Positions 25,040 through 33,696 of a stretch of DNA of 46,768 nucleotides are shown piece by piece. The notes beneath the pieces were generated by a model. It was not told the origin of the DNA. It ran no database searches and saw nothing but the letters and a program-made list of their open reading frames with translations. Origin of the DNA: Azospirillum sp. Lineage in GTDB: Bacteria > Pseudomonadota > Alphaproteobacteria > Azospirillales > Azospirillaceae. Numbering within the stretch: position 1 is the first letter of the stretch; every line of letters begins with the position of its first letter. The stretch is taken from positions 1 through 46,768 of the forward strand of contig JAIXPD010000001.1 in the NCBI GenBank assembly GCA_027486405.1. The letters are read 5' to 3'. Position numbers and translations under genes: made by a program.

Positions 25040-25050
25040 TTGTCAGACAA
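25040..25050. promoter_or_regulatory. GntR-type operator over the DHDPS-family promoter
   Basis: TTGTCAGACAA, a perfect palindrome around a central A. Its left part can serve as a -35 (TTGTCA) with CATACC 17 bp downstream. It is the partner of the box at 24953. The shape fits GntR/FCD regulators that sense sugar acids; no such gene is in the window. Confidence 0.6.
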
Positions 25051-25119
25051 CATGGATGATGTCATACCTTTTGACACCAGGACGCCGGTCATCGCGACGT
25101 CACACGGAGGAGGATTGAG

Positions 25120-26049
25120 GTGAAGACGACTGCCGTCACACGGGCCGATCTCGCACGGTCGGTCATTGCGGTGCCGCCGTTGGCGCGCAACGCCGACCTG
25201 TCGCTGAACGCGGAGGAAAACCGCAAATTGGTCCGTCATTTGGAACAGGGCGGTGTGTCCACCCTGCTCTATGGCGGCAACGCGAATCTCTACAACACCA
25301 GCGTCGGCGAGTTTCCCGAACTGCTGGCGATGCTGCGCGAGATCGCCGGGCCGGACACCTGGATGATCCCCTCGCTCGGCCCCGATTACGGCAAGGCGAT
25401 GGATCAGGCCGCCATCCTGCGCGAGTTCGATTTCCCCACCGCGATGATGCTGCCGATGAGCTTTGGCGCGACCCCCGCCGGGGTGGCGACCGCCATCGCG
25501 CGGGTGGCCGACCGGGCGCAACGCCCGCTGACCGCCTATGTCAAATCCGACAACTACATCGCGCCGGAATCCCTGGCCGCGCTGGTGCGCGACGGGGCGA
25601 TCTGCTCGGTCAAATACGCCGTCGTCCGCGACAACCCGGCCAATGATGAGTATCTGACCCGCATCCTCGACGCCGTGGACAAGAGCTGTGTCGTCAGCGG
25701 CATCGGCGAGCGCCCGGTGCTCGATCATCTGCCGAAATTCGGCTTGGCGGGCTTCACCTCCGGCTCGATCTGCGTCGCGCCCCGGCGGTCGATGGCGATC
25801 CTGCGCGCGCTGAAGGCGGGCGATGTGGACCGCGCGGCGGCGTTGCGCGACCAGTATTTGCCGTTGGAAGACCTGCGCGACGGCTCGTCGCCGATCCGCG
25901 TGCTGCACGAAGCGGTGACGCTGTCGGGCGTGGCCGACATGGGGCCGATGCTGCCGATGTTCTCCAACATCGACGACCCGGCCCTGCTGGCCCGCATCCG
26001 CGCAGCGGCGCAAGCCTTGCTGGCCGCCGATCAGGCCTTCGCCGACTGA
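25120..26049 (+). CDS. Dihydrodipicolinate synthase-family dehydratase/aldolase
   Basis: 309 residues with a GTG start at 25120 behind GGAGGAGGA. It has a TIM-barrel fold of the DapA/NanA/KdgD superfamily. The Schiff-base lysine is probably Lys165 in ICSVKYAVVRDN and the catalytic Tyr may be Tyr140 in LTAYVKSDNY; the usual GTTGE loop is replaced by YGGNANLYNTSVGEF. Members of this superfamily convert 5-keto-4-deoxyglucarate to 2-oxoglutarate semialdehyde, which is exactly the substrate expected for the dehydrogenase across the divergent promoter. The motif differences mean another keto-acid reaction is possible. It is transcribed alone, with shared regulatory boxes upstream. Confidence 0.8.
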   Translation: MKTTAVTRADLARSVIAVPPLARNADLSLNAEENRKLVRHLEQGGVSTLLYGGNANLYNTSVGEFPELLAMLREIAGPDTWMIPSLGPDYGKAMDQAAILREFDFPTAMMLPMSFGATPAGVATAIARVADRAQRPLTAYVKSDNYIAPESLAALVRDGAICSVKYAVVRDNPANDEYLTRILDAVDKSCVVSGIGERPVLDHLPKFGLAGFTSGSICVAPRRSMAILRALKAGDVDRAAALRDQYLPLEDLRDGSSPIRVLHEAVTLSGVADMGPMLPMFSNIDDPALLARIRAAAQALLAADQAFAD

Positions 26050-26474
26050 GGGCGCAGCCGACGCGAAGGATCCGAACGATCCAGGCAAAGAGGGGGGCGG
26101 GGGGATGCGGCGTCCCGCCCCCCTCTGTTTTGCGCGCGTCGACTCAAGTCCAGTGCAATCGCTTGAAGCCTCGTGCGTCCGGTCGGAACAAGAGTGGACA
26201 CGGATTTCACGGATTTTCTCACGGATTTCGCGGAACGCGTTTCAGAGCCATCCTGTTTGCAATCCTGCAACAAGCCTCGTGACGGGATGCAGGAGGCGAT
26301 TGTGGTTTAAAATCCGTGCAATCCCTCATTTTGTCCGTGAAATCCGCGTCCATTCTTGCTGGCGTGACGATGATCGCTCGTTCAGGCGATTGCCCAGCAA
26401 CCCGGTCATCCCCGCTCGACTCCCGTGCCGCCTTGGGCGATGGTAGCGCCCGCAAGTTTGGACACGAGAGCATC
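26050..26474. other. Gene-free stretch before polA, holding the second foldback repeat
   Basis: A palindromic GC block follows the DHDPS-family stop (GGGGGGCGGGGGGAT... to CCCGCCCCCCTC, 26092-26125), probably a terminator. The foldback repeat fills 26151-26397. About 75 bp remain before the polA start, with no clear promoter consensus. Confidence 0.65.
26151..26397. repeat. Foldback repeat element, copy 2
   Basis: About 247 bp, same orientation as 16618-16881 and similar over most of its length. The ends are CAGTGCAATCGCTTGAA (26151-26167) and TTCAGGCGATTGCCC (26381-26395), less perfect than in copy 1. The internal CACGGATTTCACGGA and TGTCCGTGAAATCC blocks remain. It is about 16 bp shorter in the middle, having lost one of the CACTGATTTTTT units. 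No flanking duplication is visible. Confidence 0.8.
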
Positions 26475-29354
26475 ATGAGCGACAGCACCGGAACGACCGC
26501 CCCCGCCGCCACGGACGCCCCCGCCGACCAGAGCGGTTTGTATCTGGTGGACGGGTCCGGCTTCATCTTCCGGGCGTTCCACGCCCTGCCGATGATGACC
26601 CGGCCCGATGGCACGCCGGTCAACGCGGTGCTCGGCTTTTCCAACATGCTGCTGAAGCTGCTGGCCGACGCCAAGGCCGAGGCGGTGGCCGTGGTGTTCG
26701 ACAGCGCCCGGCTGAACTTCCGCAACGAATTCTACCCCGATTACAAGGCCCACCGGCCCGAAACGCCGGAGGAGCTGAAGCCCCAGTTCGCCCTGATCCG
26801 CGAGGCGACGGACGCCTTTTGCCTGCCCAGCCTGGAGTTGGACGGCTATGAGGCCGACGATCTGATCGCCACCTACGCCCGTTTGGCGCGCGAGGCCGGG
26901 CGGCCCGTGACCATCGTGTCGTCCGACAAGGATCTGATGCAGTTGGTCGGGCCGGGCGTGTCGATGTACGACCCGATGAAGAACAAGCACATCGGCCCCG
27001 ACGAGGTGTTCGAGAAGTTCGGCGTTCCCCCGGACAAGGTGGTGGACGTCCAGTCGCTCGCCGGGGACAGCGTGGACAATGTGCCGGGCGTGCCCGGCAT
27101 CGGCATCAAGACCGCCGCCCAACTCATCACCGAATACGGCGATCTCGACACGCTGCTGGCCAACGCCGAGAAGATCAAGCAGCCCGCCCGCCGTCAAAAG
27201 CTGATCGAATTCGCCGAGCAGGCGCGGGTGTCCCGCCGTCTGGTCCGGTTGGAGGACAACGCGCCCCAGCCCAAGCCGCTCGACGCTCTGCGCGTCCGCG
27301 AACCCGACCACCAGCGCCTGATCGATTTCCTGAAGGCCCAGGGCTTCCGCAGCATTGTTGCCCGCGTGGAAATGGAGATGCGCCGCGATGGCCGCATCGC
27401 CGACGCCGGGTTGCCCGCTCCGCTGTCGCCATCCTCGTCGGCCCAAGCCGGCTCCGCCCCGTCGGCGGACGGGTTGGCGGACGGGTCGGCGGCGAAACCC
27501 GCTGCGGCGGTCGAGCAGCGTTACGAGCTGGTCCAGGATGTGGCCGCGCTGGCGGTGTGGGTGCGCCGGGCGCGCGAACGCGGCGTGCTGGCGGTGGACA
27601 CCGAAACCAACAGCCTGACCCCGGCCACCGCCACGCTGGTCGGCGTGTCGCTGGCCACCGCACCGGGGTTGGCCTGCTACATCCCGCTCGCCCACGTCAA
27701 CCCGGCGGTGGCGGACGGCCAGCTTGATTTCGACGCGCCACCGCCGCCCAAGCAGATCGCGACCGCTGAGGTCATGGCGGCGCTGAAAGACGTGCTGGAG
27801 GATCCGGCGGTCCTGAAGGTCGGGCACAATTTCAAATTCGACCATCAATTGTTCGCCCGCCACGGCGTGACCGTGTCGCCCATCGACGACAGCATGCTGA
27901 TCTCCTACGCGCTCGACGGCGGCGCGCATGGGCATGGCATGGATGAATTGTCGGAACTGCACCTTGCCCACACGCCGATTCCCTTCAAGGAGGTGTGCGG
28001 AACGGGCAAGAGCCAGATCACCTTCGACCGCGTGCCGCTGGACAAGGCGCTGGCCTACGCGGCGGAGGACGCCGACATCACGCTGCGGCTGTGGAGCCTG
28101 CTGAAACCCCGGCTGGTCGAAGCGCGCATGGTCACGGTCTATGAAACGCTCGACCGCCCGCTGGTCCCGGTGGTGGCGGAGATGGAACGCGCGGGCGTGT
28201 TGGTGGACCGCGAGGCCCTGAGCCGCCTGTCGCAGGATCTGGCGGTGCGGCTGGTGGAGATCGAAAAGGACGTTCACCAATTGGCCGGGCAGAGCTTCAA
28301 CATCGGCTCGCCCAAGCAGCTTGGCGAAATCCTGTTCGAGGTGATGAAGCTGGGGACCGGCAAGAAGGGCAAGACCGGGGCCTATTCGACCGATTCCAGC
28401 GTGCTGGAGGAGCTGGCCGAGCAGGGCCACAGCATCGCCCAGCGCGTGTTGGACTGGCGGCAGCTTGCCAAGCTGAAAAGCACCTACACCGACGCCTTGC
28501 AGGAGAAGATCGAGGCCAGCACCGGGCGCGTCCACACCGCCTTTGCCCTGGCGGCGACCAACACCGGGCGGTTGTCCTCGACCGATCCCAACCTGCAAAA
28601 CATCCCGGTCCGCACGGAGGAGGGGAAGAAGATCCGCCGCGCCTTCATCGCCGCGCCGGGCCATCGCCTGATCAGCGTCGATTACTCGCAGATCGAACTG
28701 CGTCTGGTCGCCGAGATGGCCAACATCCAGGCGTTGAAGGACGCCTTCCGCGACGGGCTGGACATTCACGCCGCCACGGCGGCCCAGGTGTTCGGCGTGC
28801 CGCTGGATCAGATGACCTCCGACATCCGCCGCAAGGCCAAGGCGATCAATTTCGGCATCATCTACGGCATTTCCGGCTTCGGCCTCAGCCGCCAGCTTGG
28901 CATCACGCCGGGCGAGGCGAACAGCTTCATCAAGACCTACATGGAGCGGTTCCACGAGCTGAAAGCCTGGATGGAAGCGACCAAGAGCTTTGCCCGCGAG
29001 CATGGCTATGTCGAAACCCTGTTCGGGCGGCGCTGCTACATGCCGGGGATCCAGGACAAGAACCCGGCCCGCCGCGCCTTCGCCGAACGGCAGGCGATCA
29101 ACGCGCCGATCCAGGGAACCGCCGCCGACATCATGAAACGGGCGATGAACCGCATCCCCGCCGCGCTGGCGGCGGCGGGCAGCCACGCCCGCATGCTGTT
29201 GCAGGTGCACGACGAATTGCTGTTCGAAGCGCCGGAGGCCGAAGCCGAACAGACCGCCGCCCTGGTGCGCGGCGTGATGGAGGCGGCGGCGTCCTTCAGC
29301 GTGCCCCTGGTGGCCGAGGCGGGGATCGGCATGAACTGGGGCGAGGCGCACTGA
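26475..29354 (+). CDS. polA: DNA polymerase I
   Basis: 959 residues. It fills gaps and removes RNA primers during lagging-strand synthesis and excision repair. All three domains are present: the 5' nuclease (about 22-310; YLVDGSGFIFRAFHALP, YKAHRPETPEELKPQ, SSDKDLMQLV, GDSVDNVPGVPGIGIKTA), the 3'-5' exonuclease with its acidic residues intact (AVDTETNSLTP near 371, VGHNFKFDHQLF, YAAEDADITLRLW) and the polymerase (motif A VDYSQIELRLVAEMA near 734, O-helix RRKAKAINFGIIYG near 790, motif C LLQVHDELLFE near 910). Proofreading should therefore be active. The length is typical. ATG 26475 is preceded by a weak GAGAG site. Confidence 0.97.
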   Translation: MSDSTGTTAPAATDAPADQSGLYLVDGSGFIFRAFHALPMMTRPDGTPVNAVLGFSNMLLKLLADAKAEAVAVVFDSARLNFRNEFYPDYKAHRPETPEELKPQFALIREATDAFCLPSLELDGYEADDLIATYARLAREAGRPVTIVSSDKDLMQLVGPGVSMYDPMKNKHIGPDEVFEKFGVPPDKVVDVQSLAGDSVDNVPGVPGIGIKTAAQLITEYGDLDTLLANAEKIKQPARRQKLIEFAEQARVSRRLVRLEDNAPQPKPLDALRVREPDHQRLIDFLKAQGFRSIVARVEMEMRRDGRIADAGLPAPLSPSSSAQAGSAPSADGLADGSAAKPAAAVEQRYELVQDVAALAVWVRRARERGVLAVDTETNSLTPATATLVGVSLATAPGLACYIPLAHVNPAVADGQLDFDAPPPPKQIATAEVMAALKDVLEDPAVLKVGHNFKFDHQLFARHGVTVSPIDDSMLISYALDGGAHGHGMDELSELHLAHTPIPFKEVCGTGKSQITFDRVPLDKALAYAAEDADITLRLWSLLKPRLVEARMVTVYETLDRPLVPVVAEMERAGVLVDREALSRLSQDLAVRLVEIEKDVHQLAGQSFNIGSPKQLGEILFEVMKLGTGKKGKTGAYSTDSSVLEELAEQGHSIAQRVLDWRQLAKLKSTYTDALQEKIEASTGRVHTAFALAATNTGRLSSTDPNLQNIPVRTEEGKKIRRAFIAAPGHRLISVDYSQIELRLVAEMANIQALKDAFRDGLDIHAATAAQVFGVPLDQMTSDIRRKAKAINFGIIYGISGFGLSRQLGITPGEANSFIKTYMERFHELKAWMEATKSFAREHGYVETLFGRRCYMPGIQDKNPARRAFAERQAINAPIQGTAADIMKRAMNRIPAALAAAGSHARMLLQVHDELLFEAPEAEAEQTAALVRGVMEAAASFSVPLVAEAGIGMNWGEAH

Positions 29355-29360
29355 GCTGTT

Positions 29361-29409
29361 GGGGGGAAACAGGTGCCGTTGTCGGGGGTGACGGCCCCGT
29401 TTCCCTTTT
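29361..29409 (+). terminator. Terminator of polA
   Basis: GGGAAAC (29364-29370) pairs with GTTTCCC (29399-29405), with an inner GCCGT/ACGGC stem, followed directly by TTTT (29406-29409). Confidence 0.7.
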
Positions 29410-29528
29410 GTGCGTTTTTGGGTTGAAACGCGCACGAACAAAAGCGCTTTCACCCGAAATTGTTCCGTTCCTTGCGTGCCCTGCGACTCCCCGGACGGAA
29501 CGATCTGTTGTTGCGTTGCGACATTCTG

Positions 29529-29568
29529 TTGACCACGCGGGGCGTTTGACGCAATAACTTTGCGCAAA
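29529..29568 (+). promoter_or_regulatory. Candidate glcB promoter with paired TTTG..CAA boxes
   Basis: TTGACC (29529-29534), an 18-bp spacer and AATAAC (29553-29558). TTTGACGCAA (29545-29554) and TTTGCGCAAA (29559-29568) lie four bases apart over the -10 and start site; the second is part of a 12-bp palindrome, CTTTGCGCAAAG (29558-29569). The layout recalls the paired TTTGCAAA boxes of ScfR/RamB-type regulators of acyl-CoA and acetate metabolism. Confidence 0.4.
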
Positions 29569-29626
29569 GGCCTCCGCAGAGGGGCCTGCGAACCGAGCGC
29601 ACAAAGAGAATGGGACACGCAACGAG

Positions 29627-31786
29627 ATGAGCACGCGGATTCGTCGCGGCGGCCTGGACGTCGCCCAAACCCTGTTTGATTTCATCGAGACCGAGGCGCT
29701 GCCCGGGACCGGCATCGACTCCGCCGCCTTCTGGGCCGGGGTGGACGCGCTGTTGCACGATCTGGCCCCGCGCAACCGCGCGCTGCTGGCCACGCGCGAC
29801 GCCCTCCAGGCCAAGATCGACGCCTGGCACGTCGCCCGCCGGGGCCAGGCGCACGACGCCGCCGAGTACGAAGCCTTCCTGCGCGAGATCGGCTATCTGG
29901 TTCCCGAAGGCCCGGATTTCGCCATCGAGACGACCAACGTCGATGACGAGATCGCCCGTCTGGCCGGGCCGCAATTGGTGGTTCCGATCACCAACGCCCG
30001 CTACGCCCTGAACGCCGCCAACGCGCGCTGGGGCAGCCTGTACGACGCGCTCTATGGGACCGACGCGCTGCCCGGCAAGGCGGCGGGCGGTGGTTACGAC
30101 GCCGAACGCGGGGCCGACGTCATCGCCTGGGCGCGCCGTTTCCTGGATGACTCGGTGCCGCTGGCCGAGGATTCGCACGCCGACGTCACCGCCTACGCCA
30201 TCGTCGATGGCGCGCTGTCGGCGACGCTGAAGGATCACCGCAGCGTCGGTTTGAAGGATCCGTCGGCGTTGGCCGGTTGGCAGGGCGACGCGGCCGCCCC
30301 GTCGTCGATCCTGCTGGTGCAGAACGGCACCCACATCGACATCCGCATCGACCGCAACCATCTGATCGGCAAGACCGATCCGGCGGGCGTGGCCGACGTC
30401 GTGCTGGAAGCCGCGCTGTCGACCATTCAGGATTGCGAGGATTCCGTCGCCGCCGTGGACGCGGAGGACAAGGTCGGGGCCTACCGCAACTGGCTGGGCC
30501 TGATGAAGGGGACCTTGCAGGCCAGCTTCGACAAGGGCAGCAAGACGGTTCTGCGGTCGCTGAACCCGGATCGCCTCTACACCACCCCCACCGGCACGCT
30601 GACCCTGCACGGCCGCAGCCTGCTGCTGGTCCGCAACGTCGGCCATCTGATGACCAACGACGCGATCCTGCTGTCGGACGGCAGCGAAGCGCCGGAAGGC
30701 ATCCTGGACGGCGTGTTCACGTCGCTGATCGCGCTGCACGATCTGAAGGGCAACGGCGCGCTGCGCAACAGCCGCACCGGGTCCGTCTACATCGTCAAGC
30801 CGAAGATGCACGGGCCGGAGGAAGTGGCCTTCACCAACGAGCTGTTCGGCCGCGTCGAGGATCTGTTGGGGCTGGCGCGTCACACGCTCAAGGTCGGCAT
30901 AATGGACGAGGAGCGGCGCACCACCGTCAACCTCAAGGAATGCATCCGCGCCGCCAAGAATCGCGTCGTCTTCATCAACACCGGTTTCCTGGACCGCACC
31001 GGCGACGAGATTCACACCTCGATGGAAGCCGGGCCGGTCGTCCGCAAGGCGGCGATGAAGGCCGCCAAGTGGATCGGGGCCTATGAGGACAACAACGTCG
31101 ATGTCGGGCTGCGCGCCGGTCTGAAGGGCCGCGCCCAGATCGGCAAGGGCATGTGGGCGATGCCCGATCTGATGGCCGACATGCTGGTCGCCAAGATCGG
31201 CCATCCCAAGGCCGGGGCGAACACCGCCTGGGTGCCGTCGCCGACCGCCGCCGTGCTCCACGCCACCCATTACCACGCGGTCAGCGTCGCGTCGGTGCAG
31301 GAGCAGTTGGCCAGCCGCCAGGCCGCCGCCCTGTCGGACATCCTGACCCTGCCGCTGGCCGACCGCCCCAACTGGTCGGAGGAGGAGATCCGCCAGGAGT
31401 TGGACAACAACGCCCAAGGCATTTTGGGCTACGTCGTCCGCTGGGTCGATCAGGGTGTGGGCTGCTCCAAGGTGCCGGACATCCACAATGTCGGGCTGAT
31501 GGAAGACCGCGCCACCCTGCGCATCTCCAGCCAGCACATCGCCAATTGGCTGCATCACGGGATCTGCACCGAAGCCCAGGTGATGGAGACGATGAAGCGC
31601 ATGGCCGCTGTGGTCGATGGCCAGAACGCCGGTGATCCGCTCTACCGCCCGATGGCCGGGAATTTCGACGGCAGCGTCGCGTTCCAGGCCGCGTGCGATC
31701 TGGTGTTCAAGGGCCGTGTCCAACCGAACGGCTACACCGAACCGGTCCTGCACGCCCGTCGCCGTCAGGTGAAGGCGGCGGCGTAA
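29627..31786 (+). CDS. glcB: Malate synthase G
   Basis: 719 residues, matching the roughly 720 of the G-type enzyme. It condenses glyoxylate with acetyl-CoA to malate. The TIM-barrel core holds [44 protein letters not shown] (near 392), [18 protein letters not shown] and [22 protein letters not shown], which supply the catalytic Arg, Glu and Asp ligands; the C-terminal part has [35 protein letters not shown] with the catalytic Asp. It stands alone between polA and mgsA; isocitrate lyase is not in the window. The paired TTTG..CAA boxes upstream suggest carbon-source control. Confidence 0.96.
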   Translation: MSTRIRRGGLDVAQTLFDFIETEALPGTGIDSAAFWAGVDALLHDLAPRNRALLATRDALQAKIDAWHVARRGQAHDAAEYEAFLREIGYLVPEGPDFAIETTNVDDEIARLAGPQLVVPITNARYALNAANARWGSLYDALYGTDALPGKAAGGGYDAERGADVIAWARRFLDDSVPLAEDSHADVTAYAIVDGALSATLKDHRSVGLKDPSALAGWQGDAAAPSSILLVQNGTHIDIRIDRNHLIGKTDPAGVADVVLEAALSTIQDCEDSVAAVDAEDKVGAYRNWLGLMKGTLQASFDKGSKTVLRSLNPDRLYTTPTGTLTLHGRSLLLVRNVGHLMTNDAILLSDGSEAPEGILDGVFTSLIALHDLKGNGALRNSRTGSVYIVKPKMHGPEEVAFTNELFGRVEDLLGLARHTLKVGIMDEERRTTVNLKECIRAAKNRVVFINTGFLDRTGDEIHTSMEAGPVVRKAAMKAAKWIGAYEDNNVDVGLRAGLKGRAQIGKGMWAMPDLMADMLVAKIGHPKAGANTAWVPSPTAAVLHATHYHAVSVASVQEQLASRQAAALSDILTLPLADRPNWSEEEIRQELDNNAQGILGYVVRWVDQGVGCSKVPDIHNVGLMEDRATLRISSQHIANWLHHGICTEAQVMETMKRMAAVVDGQNAGDPLYRPMAGNFDGSVAFQAACDLVFKGRVQPNGYTEPVLHARRRQVKAAA

Positions 31787-31795
31787 GGATCCTCT

Positions 31796-31849
31796 GTTTT
31801 GCGTGACGCAAAACGCCCCCGCTGGTCGGAAGACGGGCGGGGGCGTTTT
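31796..31849. terminator. Bidirectional terminator between glcB and mgsA, two overlapping hairpins
   Basis: AAAACGCCCCCGC (31810-31822) and GCGGGGGCGTTTT (31837-31849) form a perfect 13-bp stem with T-runs on both strands. A smaller hairpin, GTTTTGCG-TGA-CGCAAAAC (31796-31814), shares the AAAAC with it, so only one can form at a time. Confidence 0.85.
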
Positions 31850-31891
31850 GGTGTGGGCGGTGTGTGTTGGCCGATGTCGTGTCCGGCTTGG

Positions 31892-32263
31892 TCAGAATCC
31901 GGCGATCAGCCGATCCGCCGTCGCTTCGTTCAACGCGGTCGGGATGTTGTACAGCGCGGTCAGGCGGATCAGCGCCTTTACATCCACGTCGTGCGGCATC
32001 GGCGTCAGCGGGTCGATGAAAAAGAACAGGGCCTGGATGTTGCCCTCGCAGATCAGCGCGCCGATCTGTTGGTCGCCGCCCAACGGGCCGCTTTTCAGCG
32101 GGGTCAGGTTCAGTTCCGGGCAGGCGTCCTTGATCAGGCCGCCGGTGGTCCCGGTGGCGAACAGGGTGTGCGGTTGCAGGATGTGGCGGTGACGGATCAC
32201 CCATTCGACGAATTGCGGCTTCAAACGGTCGTGGGAAATCAAGGCGGCCTGCACGGCGTCCAT
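31892..32263 (-). CDS. mgsA: Methylglyoxal synthase
   Basis: 123 residues from ATG 32263. It converts dihydroxyacetone phosphate to methylglyoxal and phosphate, a bypass used when sugar phosphates accumulate. Family motifs are clear: LISHDRLKPQFVEWV, LFATGTTGGLI (phosphate binding), SGPLGGDQQIGALI with the catalytic Asp, FFIDPLTPMPHDVDVKAL with His and Asp, and YNIPTALNEATAD. The ribosome site AGGAGG abuts the ATG with no spacer, so the GTG nine bases downstream (32254) may be the true start, giving MQAALISHD. The protein ends soon after the core, shorter than the 152 residues of the E. coli enzyme but normal for many proteobacteria. Confidence 0.92.
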   Translation of the reverse strand: MDAVQAALISHDRLKPQFVEWVIRHRHILQPHTLFATGTTGGLIKDACPELNLTPLKSGPLGGDQQIGALICEGNIQALFFFIDPLTPMPHDVDVKALIRLTALYNIPTALNEATADRLIAGF

Positions 32264-32338
32264 CCTCCTGCGGAAAACCGCGACAAACTAGCGCATCCGA
32301 CAAGGAATGAAAAGCGGAAGGCCGAAAGCGGAAAGATT

Positions 32339-32356
32339 GTAACAGCGGGCTGTTAC
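32339..32356 (-). terminator. Hairpin at the end of the TPR-methyltransferase gene
   Basis: GTAACAGC/GCTGTTAC with a GG centre, overlapping the stop codon of the minus-strand gene. Confidence 0.45.
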
Positions 32357-33693
32357 GCCGCTCCGCCGATGGCGCGAATCCGAAAGGCGACCTGCTTGGT
32401 GAAGGGGCTGACGGCAAAACAGTCGTAATCCACCCGGTGGGCGGCGGTGAATTCCTGGAAGGCGCGGTGTTCGTCCTCCCGCCAACTGTGATTGCCGATG
32501 TACTCGTCGAACACCACCACGCTGCCGGGGCGGAAACGGTCGGCCAGCGCGGTCAGCACGGTGCGGGCCGAGCTGTAAATGTCGCTGTCAATGTTGACGA
32601 AGCGCACCGGCCCGGGATGGGCGGCCAGAAAGCGCGGCAAGCTGTCGTCGAACCAGCCGACGTGCAGGCGGGCGTTGGGGCGCACGTCGGGCAATTGCCG
32701 ACCGGTGGTCAGCACACCGGCGGGGGTGTTCACCCAGCCCTCCGGCAACCCTTCGAACGAATCGAAGCCATGGACCTCTTGGCCCGCAGCGTCGGCGATG
32801 TGCTCCAGCGAGGTCCCGCGCCGCACCCCGAATTCCAGCACCAGGCCGGGGCTGGTCGCCTGGGCCACAGCGTGGCGCAGCAACCGGCCGCTGCTGCCAA
32901 ACAGGCGCAGATCGGCGGCCAGATGCGGCAGCAGGGCGCGCACCCCATCGACCAGCGGGCGGCGCTTCGGGTTGTCGCCGATCTGCGCGGCGGCGACCGC
33001 CTCGGCCTCCGCCGTCCGCCCTGTCAGGAGAAGAAGGGCGCAGACGAAGGCCCAATATTTGCCGTTGGCCCCGCCGCAGCGGGTGGCGCGGTGCAGGCGG
33101 CGCAACGCCTCCTCCGGGCCATGGCGGTGCATCGCCTGGGCGTGGCTGCCGAACCATCCGGCGGCGTGCTCCGGGTCATCGGCGAGCAGGTCGTGAAAGG
33201 CGGCAAGGGCGTCGTCGTCCCGACCCAGACAGGCCAGGCAGGTGGCGCGTTCAAACAGCGTGTCCAGATCCGCGTCCCCGCGCGCGATGGCGTGGTCGGT
33301 CAAGGCCAGCGCGTCGCGATAGCGGGCGTCGCGGCGGTAGGCCCCGGCCAGCGCGGCGGCGATGCCCGGCGCGTTCGGGGTCAGGCGGGTCAGACGCTCG
33401 AACCACCGCACCGCGTCAAAGGGGGCGTTGGCGGCCTGATGGGCCTGGGCCAACGCTTGGGCGGTCTCCGCGTCGTCCGGGGCAACGGCCAGGGCGCGCC
33501 GCAGATGCAGCAACCCGGTGGCGGGCGCGCGGTGCCCGACATAGGCCAAGCCAAGCAACCGGTCGCGCGTCACCCCGCGCGGCGCGCCCTCTTTCAAGCG
33601 GCGGATCGCCACCCGGTGGCGGCGCGCGGCGAGCAGGGCGCGGATGTCAGCGAAGAAGGAGTCGGACTCGGTCAGGTTGGCGGTGGCGGTCAC
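32353..33693 (-). CDS. TPR-repeat protein fused to a TylF-like methyltransferase
   Basis: 446 residues with a GTG start at 33693. The N-terminal half (about 30-240) is a series of TPR-like helical pairs (LLGLAYVGHRAPATGLLHLRRALAVAPDD, ARYRDALALTDHAIARGD, LDTLFERATCLACLGRDDDALAAF). The C-terminal part (about 275-440) is a class I SAM-dependent methyltransferase: LVLEFGVRRGTSLEHIAD for SAM, HGFDSFEGLPEGW, FVNIDSDIYSSARTVL with metal-binding acids, and VVFDEYIGNHSWREDEHRAF, as in TylF/MycF O-methyltransferases. The target is unknown; the TPR domain suggests a protein or assembled substrate. It starts 3 bp after the PmtA-like gene, so the two are coexpressed. Confidence 0.82.
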   Translation of the reverse strand: MTATANLTESDSFFADIRALLAARRHRVAIRRLKEGAPRGVTRDRLLGLAYVGHRAPATGLLHLRRALAVAPDDAETAQALAQAHQAANAPFDAVRWFERLTRLTPNAPGIAAALAGAYRRDARYRDALALTDHAIARGDADLDTLFERATCLACLGRDDDALAAFHDLLADDPEHAAGWFGSHAQAMHRHGPEEALRRLHRATRCGGANGKYWAFVCALLLLTGRTAEAEAVAAAQIGDNPKRRPLVDGVRALLPHLAADLRLFGSSGRLLRHAVAQATSPGLVLEFGVRRGTSLEHIADAAGQEVHGFDSFEGLPEGWVNTPAGVLTTGRQLPDVRPNARLHVGWFDDSLPRFLAAHPGPVRFVNIDSDIYSSARTVLTALADRFRPGSVVVFDEYIGNHSWREDEHRAFQEFTAAHRVDYDCFAVSPFTKQVAFRIRAIGGAA

Positions 33694-33696
33694 GGA

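Noticed and set aside
16618..26397. A composite transposon bounded by the two foldback repeats
   Set aside because: The copies are diverged, directly oriented and flank housekeeping-like genes with no transposase; only copy 1 has a flanking duplication.
26406..29618. A 1070-codon minus-strand frame opposite polA
   Set aside because: Antisense shadow of polA, His/Gln/Arg-rich with no recognisable domain.
29450..31753. A 767-codon minus-strand frame opposite glcB
   Set aside because: Antisense shadow of malate synthase.
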